A stretch of 64,000 nt of DNA, from positions 124,001 to 188,000 of the forward strand of contig CAADGL010000012.1 in assembly GCA_900696525.1 (NCBI GenBank), read 5' to 3'. Positions within the stretch are counted from its first letter, which is position 1, and every line of letters begins with the position of its first letter. A model generated the notes under the pieces. The model saw only the letters and a list, made by a program, of their open reading frames with translations, ran no database searches and was not told where the DNA came from. Source of the stretch: an uncultured Planctomycetota bacterium (GTDB taxonomy: Bacteria; Planctomycetota; Phycisphaerae; UBA1845; Fen-1342). The translations under genes and the position numbers were made by a program. This document shows, in pieces, positions 41,827-51,440 of the stretch.

Positions 41827-42303
41827 CTACTCGGTGCTCACCACGTCTTCGGGCCGACGGTCATCCCGCAGGGCGGCGTCGAGCGTGTGCCAGGCGAGCG
41901 TGGCGCACTTGACGCGCGCCGGGTAGTGGCAGATGCCCGAGAAGACCTCGAGCTTGCCCAGCCCGTGCGGCTCGCTGGTCTCGCGCGGCTCGCCCGTGAC
42001 CAGCCCGTGAAACCGTTTGAAGATCGCCTTGGCCTCGTCGAGCGTCTTGCCCCGGAGCACCTCGGTCATCAGCGATGCCGACGCCGTCGAGATCGCGCAG
42101 CCCCCGCCCTGAAACGTCACCTCGCGAACCACGCCGCTCTCGACCTTCAGAAAGATCGTCACGTGATCGCCACACAGCGGGTTGTTGCCCTCCGCGCGGC
42201 GGTCAGCATCGGCCAATTCCCGCCGGTTTCGCGGCCGCCGGTAATGATCCAGGATCACGTCCTGGTACAGGTCGTCCAGCTTCACGTCCGGGTCGGGCTT
42301 CAT
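41827..42303 (-). CDS. sufU: SufU-type iron-sulfur/sulfur-transfer scaffold
   Basis: A 158-residue IscU-fold protein that accepts sulfur from SufS. It begins LDDLYQDVILDHYRRPRN, characteristic of SufU, with ligand cysteines in NPLCGDHV, FQGGGCAISTASASL and GICHYPARVKCATLAW. The 18-20 residue insertion between the second and third Cys, typical of SufU over IscU, is present (LDEAKAIFKRFHGLVTGEPR). The ATG at 42303 overlaps the sufS stop by four bases; an in-frame start at 42321 is less likely. It supports a SufSU-type sulfur relay rather than SufE. Confidence 0.93.
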   Translation of the reverse strand: MKPDPDVKLDDLYQDVILDHYRRPRNRRELADADRRAEGNNPLCGDHVTIFLKVESGVVREVTFQGGGCAISTASASLMTEVLRGKTLDEAKAIFKRFHGLVTGEPRETSEPHGLGKLEVFSGICHYPARVKCATLAWHTLDAALRDDRRPEDVVSTE

Positions 42304-43586
42304 ACGCCGAAGACCTCGCACACCTTCCGCACACCGGCGGCCAGGACATCCAGCTCCTCGGTCGTATTATAAAACGCCAGCGACGCGCGGCACGTCGCCG
42401 GGACGCCGAAATGCTGCATCACCGGCTGGGCGCAATGGTGTCCGGTGCGGATGGCGATGCCGAGCTGGTCAAGCACGGTGCCCGCGTCATGGGCGTGCAC
42501 GCCGTCGATCACGAACGACAGGACCGACGCCTTGTGCGCCGCCGTGCCGATCAGCCGCACCTGCGGGATTTCGCCAAGCACGCGCGTGCCGTGCTCGAGC
42601 AGCGCGGCCTCGTGCGCTGCGATCGCGTCGTAGCCGATCTGCGACAGGTACGCCACCGCCGCCCCCAGCCCGATGCCGCCGGCAATGTGCGGCGTGCCGG
42701 CTTCGAGGCGCGCGGGCAGGGCGGCGTAGACGGTCTTCTCGAACGTTACGGACAGGATCATCTCGCCGCCGCCCTGGTAGGGCGGCAGGGCTTCGAGCAG
42801 CTCCCTGCGGCCGTAGAGCACGCCGACGCCGGTCGGGCCGAACATCTTGTGGCCGGAGAAGACGTAGAAATCGCAGCCGAGCTGGCGCACGTCGACGGCC
42901 TGGTGCGGCGTGGCCTGGGCGCCGTCGACGAGGACCACGGCGCCGGCGCGGTGGGCCAGGCCGGCCAGCTCGCGGACCGGATTGACGGTTCCGAGCGCGT
43001 TGGAGACGTGGGCGAAGGCGGCGATCTTTGTCCGCTCGGAGAGCAGGCGTTCGAACTCGTCGAGCCGCAGCTCGCCGCGGTCGTTGATGGGCGCGACGCG
43101 CAGCCCCGCACCGGTCTGCTCGCACAGGAGCTGCCAGGGGACGATGTTGCTGTGGTGCTCCATCTCCGTAATCAGGATCTCGTCGCCGGGACGAAGGCGC
43201 GGCCGGCCGTAGCTCTGGGCCACGAGGTTTACGCCCTCGGTCGCGCCGCGCACGAAGATCACCTGCTCCGGCGCTTCGGCGTTGATCAGCGCCTGGATGC
43301 GCCGCCGGGCGGCTTCGTAGGCCTCCGTCGCCCGGATGCTGAGCGCGTGAACGCCACGATGAATGTTGGCGTTGTCCGACTCGTAGTACGCGCTGATGGC
43401 GTCGATGACCGCCCGCGGTTTCTGGGCGGTCGCGGCGTTATCGAGATAGACGAGCGGCTTGCCGCGCACCTGCGTGGCCAGGATCGGGAAGTCGCGGCGG
43501 ATGCGCTCGACGTCCAGGCGCGGGCCGGGCGCCGCGCCGCCGCGCCGCGACGATGGTCTGGGGGGCGTGCGATCAACCAGGGCCAC
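42300..43586 (-). CDS. sufS: Cysteine desulfurase SufS
   Basis: PLP-dependent group II desulfurase that turns cysteine into alanine and a protein persulfide. The 428 residues show FPILATQVRGKPLVYLDNAAT, IHRGVHALS, EMEHHSNIVPW, VDGAQATPHQAVD, the PLP Lys in FSGHKMFGPTGVG, and catalytic Cys about 399 in ATCRASLAFYNT. The N-terminal 25 residues are an Arg/Pro/Gly extension. The start overlaps the sufD 3' end by 14 bases. Confidence 0.95.
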   Translation of the reverse strand: MALVDRTPPRPSSRRGGAAPGPRLDVERIRRDFPILATQVRGKPLVYLDNAATAQKPRAVIDAISAYYESDNANIHRGVHALSIRATEAYEAARRRIQALINAEAPEQVIFVRGATEGVNLVAQSYGRPRLRPGDEILITEMEHHSNIVPWQLLCEQTGAGLRVAPINDRGELRLDEFERLLSERTKIAAFAHVSNALGTVNPVRELAGLAHRAGAVVLVDGAQATPHQAVDVRQLGCDFYVFSGHKMFGPTGVGVLYGRRELLEALPPYQGGGEMILSVTFEKTVYAALPARLEAGTPHIAGGIGLGAAVAYLSQIGYDAIAAHEAALLEHGTRVLGEIPQVRLIGTAAHKASVLSFVIDGVHAHDAGTVLDQLGIAIRTGHHCAQPVMQHFGVPATCRASLAFYNTTEELDVLAAGVRKVCEVFGV

Positions 43587-44931
43587 TGTCCGTCAGCTCC
43601 TTGAACAGCTCGCCCTGCGGCAACCGGTCGAGCAGCATGGCGAGCATCTGGCGGCGCAGCGGCGCCACCCGGATCGCGTCGAGGCTCTCGGCGGCGAAGG
43701 CATAGACGAGCAGGCTGCGGGCGGCGGCCTCGGCAATGCCGCGCGAGCGGAGGTAGAAGACGGCGTCGGCGTCGAGCTGGCCGATGGTGGCGCCGTGGGT
43801 GCACTTGACGTCGTCGGCAAAGATCTCGAGCTGCGGCTTGGTGTCGATGCGCGCCTCGCGCGACAGCAGCAGGTTCTTATTGGTCTGCTTGGCGTCGGTC
43901 TTCTGCGCACCGGGGTGCACGTAGATGCGCCCGGTGAACACGCCGCTGCTGCGCTCGTCGAGAATGCCCTTGTAGTATTCCCAACTGTGGCAGCGCGGGG
44001 CGGCATGCTCGACGCGCAGGTGGCTGTCGACGTGCTGTTGCCCGCGCGTCACGAACAGGCCGTTCAGCGTGCAGTCGCCGCCCTCGCCCTCGAGCGTCGC
44101 GTGCGCGTCGTTGCGCACCAGCCTTCCGCCGAAGGTGAACGTGCCGGAGCGGACGTTGGCCGAGCGGCCGGTCTGCACGCGATTCAGCGAGTAGTGAAAG
44201 GCGTGCCCGGGCTCGGCCTGGATGCGGTAGTGATCGACGACCGCCCCGTCGCCGGCGATCAGCTCGGTGACCGTGCTCGTGAACGTCGCCACTTCGCCCA
44301 GGCCGACGTAACGCTCGACGATCGTCGCCTGGGCGCCTTCCTCGGCGATGACCAGGTTGCGCGGGAAACAGGCGGACGGGCCGCCGTCGCCGGTGCTGAC
44401 GAAAACCAGCTCGATCGGCCGCTCGAGGACGCGTCCGCGCCCGACGTGGACGAACGCGCCGTCGCGGAAGAGCGCGGTGTTCAGGGCCGCCGGCGAGCGG
44501 TCTTCGTAATCCACGAGGCGCCCCAGCCGGGGCTCGACCAGGCCCGCGTGCCGCTCGATCGCCTCCGCCAGGCTTAACACGACGGCGCCGGCGGGCGCTG
44601 CCGCGGCCGCGGAAAGCTCGGGCGCCAGAAAGCCGTTGACGAACACCAGGCGGCAGGCGGCGCCCTCGCCGCACAGCAGGTGCGGGCGCAGCAGGTTGCC
44701 GGGCGCGGTGCCCGGCCGCTCCGCGACGTCGAAGGCGGTCTCGACGAGCGGCGCCAGGCTGGTGAAACGCCACTCCTCGTCGGCGATGGTCGGGAAGCCC
44801 ATGTCGGCGAAGCAGGCGATGGCGGCCTTGCGAATGGGCGCCAGCCAGGGCGCGCGGTCTCGGGCGGCGCTCTCGAGTCGCTCAAAGGCCGCGATGTACG
44901 CGTCGGTTCTGCGATCCGTCGTTGTCGTCAT
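43573..44931 (-). CDS. sufD: SUF assembly complex subunit SufD
   Basis: A 452-residue beta-helix protein forming the SufBCD scaffold with SufB and the SufC ATPase. Family markers are WRFTSLAPL near the N-terminus, VDHYRIQAEPGHAFHYS, HATLEGEGGDCTLNGLFVTRGQQHVD, HAAPRCHSWEYYKGILDERSSGVFTGRIYV and the C-terminal IFADDVKCTHGATIGQLD, which carries the conserved Cys and His, followed by FYLRSRGI. It follows sufC after 98 bases, which contain no other gene. Confidence 0.95.
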   Translation of the reverse strand: MTTTTDRRTDAYIAAFERLESAARDRAPWLAPIRKAAIACFADMGFPTIADEEWRFTSLAPLVETAFDVAERPGTAPGNLLRPHLLCGEGAACRLVFVNGFLAPELSAAAAAPAGAVVLSLAEAIERHAGLVEPRLGRLVDYEDRSPAALNTALFRDGAFVHVGRGRVLERPIELVFVSTGDGGPSACFPRNLVIAEEGAQATIVERYVGLGEVATFTSTVTELIAGDGAVVDHYRIQAEPGHAFHYSLNRVQTGRSANVRSGTFTFGGRLVRNDAHATLEGEGGDCTLNGLFVTRGQQHVDSHLRVEHAAPRCHSWEYYKGILDERSSGVFTGRIYVHPGAQKTDAKQTNKNLLLSREARIDTKPQLEIFADDVKCTHGATIGQLDADAVFYLRSRGIAEAAARSLLVYAFAAESLDAIRVAPLRRQMLAMLLDRLPQGELFKELTDSGPG

Positions 44932-45029
44932 GCGATATCCGTTGTGATCCGGTGGCCTGGTGATCTCGTGATTGAAGAGGCTCTACACCCGCCGCAACGG
45001 CGAAGACGCCAGATCACCCGGTCGGTTTC

Positions 45030-45800
45030 TCATGCAATGGCCGCGACCCCGGTTTCCTTCTCGATCCAGCCATAGCCCTTCTGCTCCAGCTCAAGCGCCA
45101 GCTCCTTGCCGCCGCTCTTGACGATGCGTCCGCCCATCAGCACGTGGACGTAATCGGGCACGATGTAGTTGAGCAGGCGCTGGTAGTGCGTGACGACCAG
45201 GATGGCGCGGTCCTTGCCGCGCAGGGCGTTCACGCCGTCGGCGACGATCTTCAGCGCGTCGATGTCGAGGCCGGAGTCGGTCTCGTCGAGGACGCAGAAC
45301 CGCGGCTCGAGCACGGCCATCTGGAAGATCTCGTTGCGTTTCTTCTCCCCGCCTGAGAAGCCCTCGTTGATGGCGCGGTTGAGCAGGCGCTCGTCGAGTT
45401 TGACGAGCTTGGCTTTTTGCCTGACCAAAGACAGGAAGTCGATGGCGTCGAGCTCGGGCTCGCCGCGCGACTTGCGGATGCTGTTGAGTGCGGAGCGCAG
45501 GAAGTAGCTGGTCGTGACGCCGGGGATTTCGACGGGGTACTGGAAGGCCATGAAGACGCCCGCCTGGGCGCGCTCATCGGGCTCCATTTCCAGCAGGTCT
45601 TCGCCGTCAAACGTCACCGAGCCCTCGGTGACTTCGTAGGTCTCACGCCCGGCCAGGACCTGAGCCAACGTGCTCTTTCCCGAGCCGTTGGGGCCCATGA
45701 TCGAGTGGACTTCGCCAGCGCTGATCGTCAGATCAATGCCCTTGAGTATTTCGTGATCCTCGACCTTCGCGTGCAGGTTCTTGATCTCAAGCAATGCCAT
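45030..45800 (-). CDS. sufC: SUF complex ATPase SufC
   Basis: A 256-residue ABC-type ATPase that drives conformational change in SufBCD. Walker A is GPNGSGKST (about 36-44), the signature is FSGGEKKRNEIFQM, which is diagnostic of SufC, and Walker B is CVLDETDSGLDIDALK. The conserved VVTHYQRLLNYI ends the core, as in SufC proteins generally. It lies between sufB and sufD. Confidence 0.97.
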   Translation of the reverse strand: MALLEIKNLHAKVEDHEILKGIDLTISAGEVHSIMGPNGSGKSTLAQVLAGRETYEVTEGSVTFDGEDLLEMEPDERAQAGVFMAFQYPVEIPGVTTSYFLRSALNSIRKSRGEPELDAIDFLSLVRQKAKLVKLDERLLNRAINEGFSGGEKKRNEIFQMAVLEPRFCVLDETDSGLDIDALKIVADGVNALRGKDRAILVVTHYQRLLNYIVPDYVHVLMGGRIVKSGGKELALELEQKGYGWIEKETGVAAIA

Positions 45801-45905
45801 TTTCGCTCGTCGCTCCCTCGAACTGACCCTCGCTTGCGCTACGGGCCTGATCGCGTTTCGCCATCCCGCATTGGGGACTCGCTAGTCTGAATTCGCTGTT
45901 CCCGG

Positions 45906-47357
<1,452 letters not shown>

Positions 47358-47420
47358 CACTTGCTCCGGCCGGCGATCGCCACTCTCTCGATCACCCAAT
47401 CACCAATTCACCAGGTCCCG

Positions 47421-48050
47421 TCACTTCCTGACCGTGAACTCGCAGCACCGATGCCCGTCCAGCATGCACTGCCCGTGCTGCACAGCCGTCCCGAGCACTT
47501 CGCTGATCACCTGCTGGTCCAGCTCGCAGATCTCCCGGTGCTTCTCGGCCAGCCCCGGGTACGGGCACGAAAACACGTTCAGCGTCAGACTGCGCCCACT
47601 CGCCGCCCCCTCCACCACGCCCCCTTGCCGCCGGATGATCCCCACCAGGGCCTTCAGCCGCTCCTCGGTCGAGGCCGGCTGAGCCGCACCACGCCACTCG
47701 CGCGCCATCCGCTTGGCCACGCCCCGCAGTATCCGCCGCGCCTGCGCCGCCCCGACACTCGCAAACAGCTCCTCGATCAGCGACTGCGACAGGCCGGCGA
47801 ACTCGTCGGCGAGCAGTTGCCGGGCCCGGTCCGACACCGCGTAGACGCTCGCCGGCCGCCCAGGCCCGCCGCGCCGCTGCGTCCGCGCCAACCAGCCCTC
47901 CGCCAGCAGCGTGCTCACCTGCACGGTGACCGCGGTGGTCGTCACGCCAAGAGCTTCGACCAGCTCGGCGACGGTCATCGGCCCGCGGCGCAGCAGGGTG
48001 CTGACGATGCGTTCGGCCGGCGAGCCGGGTTGAAGCCGCCTGTTGTGCAC
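47421..48050 (-). CDS. sufR: SufR-type iron-sulfur-sensing transcriptional repressor
   Basis: A 209-residue winged-helix regulator immediately upstream of sufB. The DNA-binding helix-turn-helix is LLRRGPMTVAELVEALGVTTTAVTVQV (residues about 19-45, two parts), with a GGPGRPASVYAVSD wing. The C-terminal half holds Cys162, Cys175, Cys195, Cys202 and Cys203 in the spacing of cyanobacterial SufR, where three of them ligate a [4Fe-4S] cluster. It most likely represses the suf operon when clusters are abundant. Whether it also controls itself cannot be seen. Confidence 0.88.
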   Translation of the reverse strand: MHNRRLQPGSPAERIVSTLLRRGPMTVAELVEALGVTTTAVTVQVSTLLAEGWLARTQRRGGPGRPASVYAVSDRARQLLADEFAGLSQSLIEELFASVGAAQARRILRGVAKRMAREWRGAAQPASTEERLKALVGIIRRQGGVVEGAASGRSLTLNVFSCPYPGLAEKHREICELDQQVISEVLGTAVQHGQCMLDGHRCCEFTVRK

Positions 48051-48172
48051 GGATCGCGCCCTCGCTCAAGAGACTACCGGCTGGCCGAATTTTGGCAAGT
48101 GTGATTGTCGAAATTGCTGAAAACGGCGCAACGAGCGGTGAAAGGCCGCAGCCGCGTCGGGCCGGCCCAGGG

Positions 48173-48838
48173 TCAACGCGCCACGGGCAAAGGCGTTTCC
48201 AGGTCGGTCTCGAAGAAGGGCACCGTGATGCGCCAGGCCAGATCCTTGGCCAGCTTCGACAACGCCAGGTCGACATCCGGCGGCCCCGCGGCCATCTGCG
48301 CCTGGCGGGTGGCCGTCTCCCGCCGGCCTTCGCCCTCGGACGGCCAAAGCCGCGCCATTTCGGGCAGCGCGTGCACGCCGACGACCGAGCTGCGGACCGA
48401 GACGCTGGGCTCGACCACGGGCAGATCGGGGGATTCGCGCGTGCGCAGCTCGTCGATGCGGATGTAGAGCACCTGCTCGGCGTTCAACTCGCGCCCGATG
48501 CGCTGGACGCTGAGCGAGGCGAAGTCTGGACGGGACTTTCGCAGGGCGTACACATCGCCCAGCGGCACGAACTCCGTCGCCGATTTCTTCACGCGCGAGA
48601 TCTCGACGATCTGGTTGTACAGCGACTCGGCAAAGACGGGCGACTCCGGCACGCCGCGGCCGCTCTCGATCAGCACCGCCACACGGCCGCTCTCGCTGAG
48701 CTTGAACTCGGGCTTCTGAATCTGCGGCGGGCGCAGGTAATAGGCGATGGGGCCGACAAGGTTGCAGCCGGACAACACGCCCGCCATGGCCAACGACCCT
48801 GCACACAGGGCTCTGCGCACGAGTCCACTCGCCTGCAT
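48173..48838 (-). CDS. Lipoprotein of unknown function (first of a pair)
   Basis: A 221-residue lipoprotein: signal peptide MQASGLVRRALCAGSLAMAG, then lipobox LSGCN with the acylated Cys at about residue 25. The mature part starts near PPQIQKPEFKLSESGRVAVLIESGRGVPES and continues with ELNAEQVLYIRIDELRTRES. Its strand-helix order recalls periplasmic sensors related to TolB-N or CsgG, but similarity is weak. It begins three bases past the stop of the gene at 48841 and follows it on the same strand, so the two form an operon. Confidence 0.7.
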   Translation of the reverse strand: MQASGLVRRALCAGSLAMAGVLSGCNLVGPIAYYLRPPQIQKPEFKLSESGRVAVLIESGRGVPESPVFAESLYNQIVEISRVKKSATEFVPLGDVYALRKSRPDFASLSVQRIGRELNAEQVLYIRIDELRTRESPDLPVVEPSVSVRSSVVGVHALPEMARLWPSEGEGRRETATRQAQMAAGPPDVDLALSKLAKDLAWRITVPFFETDLETPLPVAR

Positions 48839-48840
48839 GC

Positions 48841-49485
48841 CTACCTGGCCTTCACCTTGCGATCGTAGAACTTGCCCGCGACCTCTTCGGCGAACAGCTC
48901 CATCGTCGCCCGGCGGAACGCGTCGTCCGAACCCCAGGCGCCGGGGCCGTCCGGCGGATAGACCACCGAGACGGTCATGCTCTTGGTCTCGCCGGCGTCG
49001 GGCTGCGAAGCGTCGTAGACCTTGACGTTGGCCGAGATGTAGCCGCGGAACAGGTGCGGGCTGTCGGGCTCGCGCGTGGTGTACTGCGTCAGCTCGATGA
49101 GCACCGCCCGGTCGGCCCCCACCCTCGCCGCCAGCCTCGCCGGGGGCGTGCGGTCCCAGTCCGGGTCGCGATTCTGGAGGTCCACGACCTGCCGCGGCGG
49201 GACAACCCGCACGCCCGGCACGGACTGCATCGCCTGCTCGACGAACGAAGAGACTTCGAGCTGCACGTGGGGGTATTCGAAGCGCGTGTTCATGTCCGCC
49301 CAGACGAGGATGGCGACGGTCTTGCCGCCCAGGTGAGGGTACTCCGCCGGCTTGTCCTGCTTCGGCTCCTCGCCCCACATCAGCCACGGCAGCGCCGCCA
49401 GCCGGCAACCGCAAACGGCCAGCGCAAGACAGGAAATGGCCAGACCCATCGCGCGCATGAACCACCTCTGCATCGTGCGAGCCAT
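48841..49485 (-). CDS. Lipoprotein of unknown function (second of a pair)
   Basis: A protein of about 214 residues (ATG 49485; ATG 49473 is an alternative), with a signal helix MGLAISCLALAVCGC ending in a lipobox-like VCGC. The body has KTVAILVWADMNTRFEYPHVQLEVSSF, VPGVRVVPPRQVVDLQN and ARVGADRAVLIELTQYTTR. This order is like CsgG/TolB-N/FlgT-type proteins, in which a family-conserved strand is followed by a lipoprotein-anchored sensor. It is transcribed with the downstream gene at 48173. Divergent to it is the zinc-ribbon gene at 49597, 111 bases away. Confidence 0.7.
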   Translation of the reverse strand: MARTMQRWFMRAMGLAISCLALAVCGCRLAALPWLMWGEEPKQDKPAEYPHLGGKTVAILVWADMNTRFEYPHVQLEVSSFVEQAMQSVPGVRVVPPRQVVDLQNRDPDWDRTPPARLAARVGADRAVLIELTQYTTREPDSPHLFRGYISANVKVYDASQPDAGETKSMTVSVVYPPDGPGAWGSDDAFRRATMELFAEEVAGKFYDRKVKAR

Positions 49486-49596
49486 CTCACGCCCGGAGGG
49501 CAGTTTACCGGGTATCATCCCCGGTGTACAACGCCGCCACCCGCCCGTGCCGCACGTCGGCGCTCGGCGGATGCCGTTCGAACCCGGGGCCTGGTC

Positions 49597-50349
49597 ATGG
49601 CCGAGCCGCGCGCCGCCGACCGCTTTCTCTTACTCTGCCTGCGCTGCGAGCGGCGCGTGCTGGCGCGCGACGAGTGGATCGGCCGCGAGGTCCAGTGCCC
49701 GCACTGCGGCGCCGTGCTGCTCGTCCCGCCGCGCGCCCCGGACGACCGCCCGGTGATGGCCGCCGCGCCGTCGGTCGCGCCGCGGCGGAACTTCACGTTT
49801 TCGTGCCAGCGCTGCGGCTGCCTGCTGGAGGCCCACACCGGGCTGAGCGGCCAGGCGGGCAGTTGCCCGACGTGCGCCGTGCGCTTCTACGTCCCGCACA
49901 TCAACCCCGACACCGGCATGCCCTTCCCGACCCGGTTGTTAGACACCGAGCAGGCCGACCCGACGCCCATGCACGCCTACGCCGCCAGCGGACACCAGGC
50001 GCCGCAGCTTCGCCGCCGGCCGGACGGCGAGATGGAGATCGAGTGTCCGCGCTGCCATGCGCGCTGCCCGGTCGACGCCCACACCTGCAAGGCCTGCGGG
50101 ACGCCCTTCACCATGGACGCGGCGCCGACCATGGACAAGATCCGCACGGACAGCCGCGCGACCGCCGCCCTCATCCTGGGCATCCTTTCCGTGCCGTTCT
50201 TCTTCACGGTCGTCACGCCCGTGCTGGCGGTGATCTTCGGCCTGATCAGCGTTTTCTCGCCGGGCGGCGAAGTATCGCCGCGCGCCATCGTCGGCCTCGT
50301 GCTTGGCGCGATCGCGCTGGCGATGACCGTGTTTCTGTTCCTGCCCTGA
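49597..50349 (+). CDS. Zinc-ribbon membrane protein
   Basis: A 250-residue protein with three zinc-ribbon-type pairs: CLRCERR and CPHCGAV near residues 14-35, CQRCGC and CPTCAV near 70-90, and CPRCHARCPVDAHTCKACG around 150-168. Two C-terminal helices follow (AALILGILSVPFFFTVVTPVLAVIFGLI, IVGLVLGAIALAMTVFLF), a DUF4190-like end. Such proteins are widespread in planctomycetes, with function unknown. The ATG at 49597 gives a natural start just before the first ribbon. Confidence 0.78.
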   Translation: MAEPRAADRFLLLCLRCERRVLARDEWIGREVQCPHCGAVLLVPPRAPDDRPVMAAAPSVAPRRNFTFSCQRCGCLLEAHTGLSGQAGSCPTCAVRFYVPHINPDTGMPFPTRLLDTEQADPTPMHAYAASGHQAPQLRRRPDGEMEIECPRCHARCPVDAHTCKACGTPFTMDAAPTMDKIRTDSRATAALILGILSVPFFFTVVTPVLAVIFGLISVFSPGGEVSPRAIVGLVLGAIALAMTVFLFLP

Positions 50350-50395
50350 CGCTGCGTTGTGATCGCGAGGCGCCCGCGTCCGCGAGCGCGCCTCA

Positions 50396-51433
50396 TCAGA
50401 CCACCGGCGGCGGCGGAATCGCGGAAGGAATGATCGGCGTGCCGCACTCCGGACAGACGCCCGAGACGTTCATCCGCAGGTCATACCCACACACGGAACA
50501 CAAGGGTGGTTCGTCCTGCCGGACGAAGAACGTCCACCGCGGGCCGAACTGCTCCATGAAGCACAACCCGTAGCAGCGCATGAACACGGCGATCGGCAGC
50601 AGAAAGACCGAGCTGACATAGGGCAGCGCCGCCAGGCAGCACGTGGCGCAGATCACCGCCATGCCGACCATGCCCGCGCCGATGCTCAGCACGATCTGCA
50701 TGAGCAGAAAGAGGACCACGGCGCCGACGTGGCCGCGCAGAATCTCGTGGCGCACCGCGTCCCACGCGTCGCGCACCCCCCCGCGCCGCAGGTACATCGC
50801 CGGGAGCACGAACGTGTCCAGCAGCCACGACGCCAGGCCCAGCGCCAGCGCCACGACCAGCATCAGCGAGATGCCCACCACCAGCGCCGCGATGCTCCCG
50901 CCGCGGAACTGCCCGTCCATCAGGTCGGCCCAGGCCAGGGCCAGCGCCACGCCGGCGGCCAGCAGTGCCGCCGCGCCGCCCAGCAGCGTGAGCAGCAGCT
51001 TGGCAACGAAGAAGTGGTTGGCCTCGGTGCGCTGCTCGCGCCAGGGCTCGGCGATCGCCCCGCGGTTGCGCACGATGCCGTCGAGCAGCATGAAGCGGCC
51101 GCGGGCGCTCAGCCAGGTGAGCAGCGCCACGATGGCGATCACCGCGGCGAGCGCCAGCGCCGCGACGGGCACGACCCACGTCCAGTTGCCCTGTAGCCAC
51201 GCCACCGCCTGGGCGAAGGGAGTGGCGGGAGGCGCGCCGGGCGGTCCCGGCGGTCCGGGCGCCCCCGGTCCTCCGCCCGGAAACTGAAAGCTGCTGGCGC
51301 CGCCTTCGCCGAGCTGGGCCAGGAAGTCGCAGAAGCCGAGCAGGCACCACTTCCCCAGGTCGAACGGCTGAAAGAGGATCTGCTTGGTGCGCTCGAAGGC
51401 CTGGCTGATCGGCTCGGTGACTGACGGGTTCAT
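50396..51433 (-). CDS. Multi-pass membrane protein with C-terminal zinc ribbon
   Basis: A 345-residue protein with about six membrane helices (VVPVAALALAAVIAIVALLTW, LLLTLLGGAAALLAAGVALA, IAALVVGISLMLVVALALG, VVLFLLMQIVLSIGAGMVGM, VICATCCLAALPYVSSVFLL). A Gly/Pro-rich loop (FPGGGPGAPGPPGPPG) follows the first amphipathic segment. The C-terminus carries a zinc ribbon, LCSVCGYDLRMNVSGVCPECG, a common planctomycete tag. The general shape is like DUF7544 proteins; I am not certain of the family. It starts eight bases past the end of fumC on the same strand. Confidence 0.75.
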   Translation of the reverse strand: MNPSVTEPISQAFERTKQILFQPFDLGKWCLLGFCDFLAQLGEGGASSFQFPGGGPGAPGPPGPPGAPPATPFAQAVAWLQGNWTWVVPVAALALAAVIAIVALLTWLSARGRFMLLDGIVRNRGAIAEPWREQRTEANHFFVAKLLLTLLGGAAALLAAGVALALAWADLMDGQFRGGSIAALVVGISLMLVVALALGLASWLLDTFVLPAMYLRRGGVRDAWDAVRHEILRGHVGAVVLFLLMQIVLSIGAGMVGMAVICATCCLAALPYVSSVFLLPIAVFMRCYGLCFMEQFGPRWTFFVRQDEPPLCSVCGYDLRMNVSGVCPECGTPIIPSAIPPPPVV

Positions 51434-51440
51434 GGCGAAA

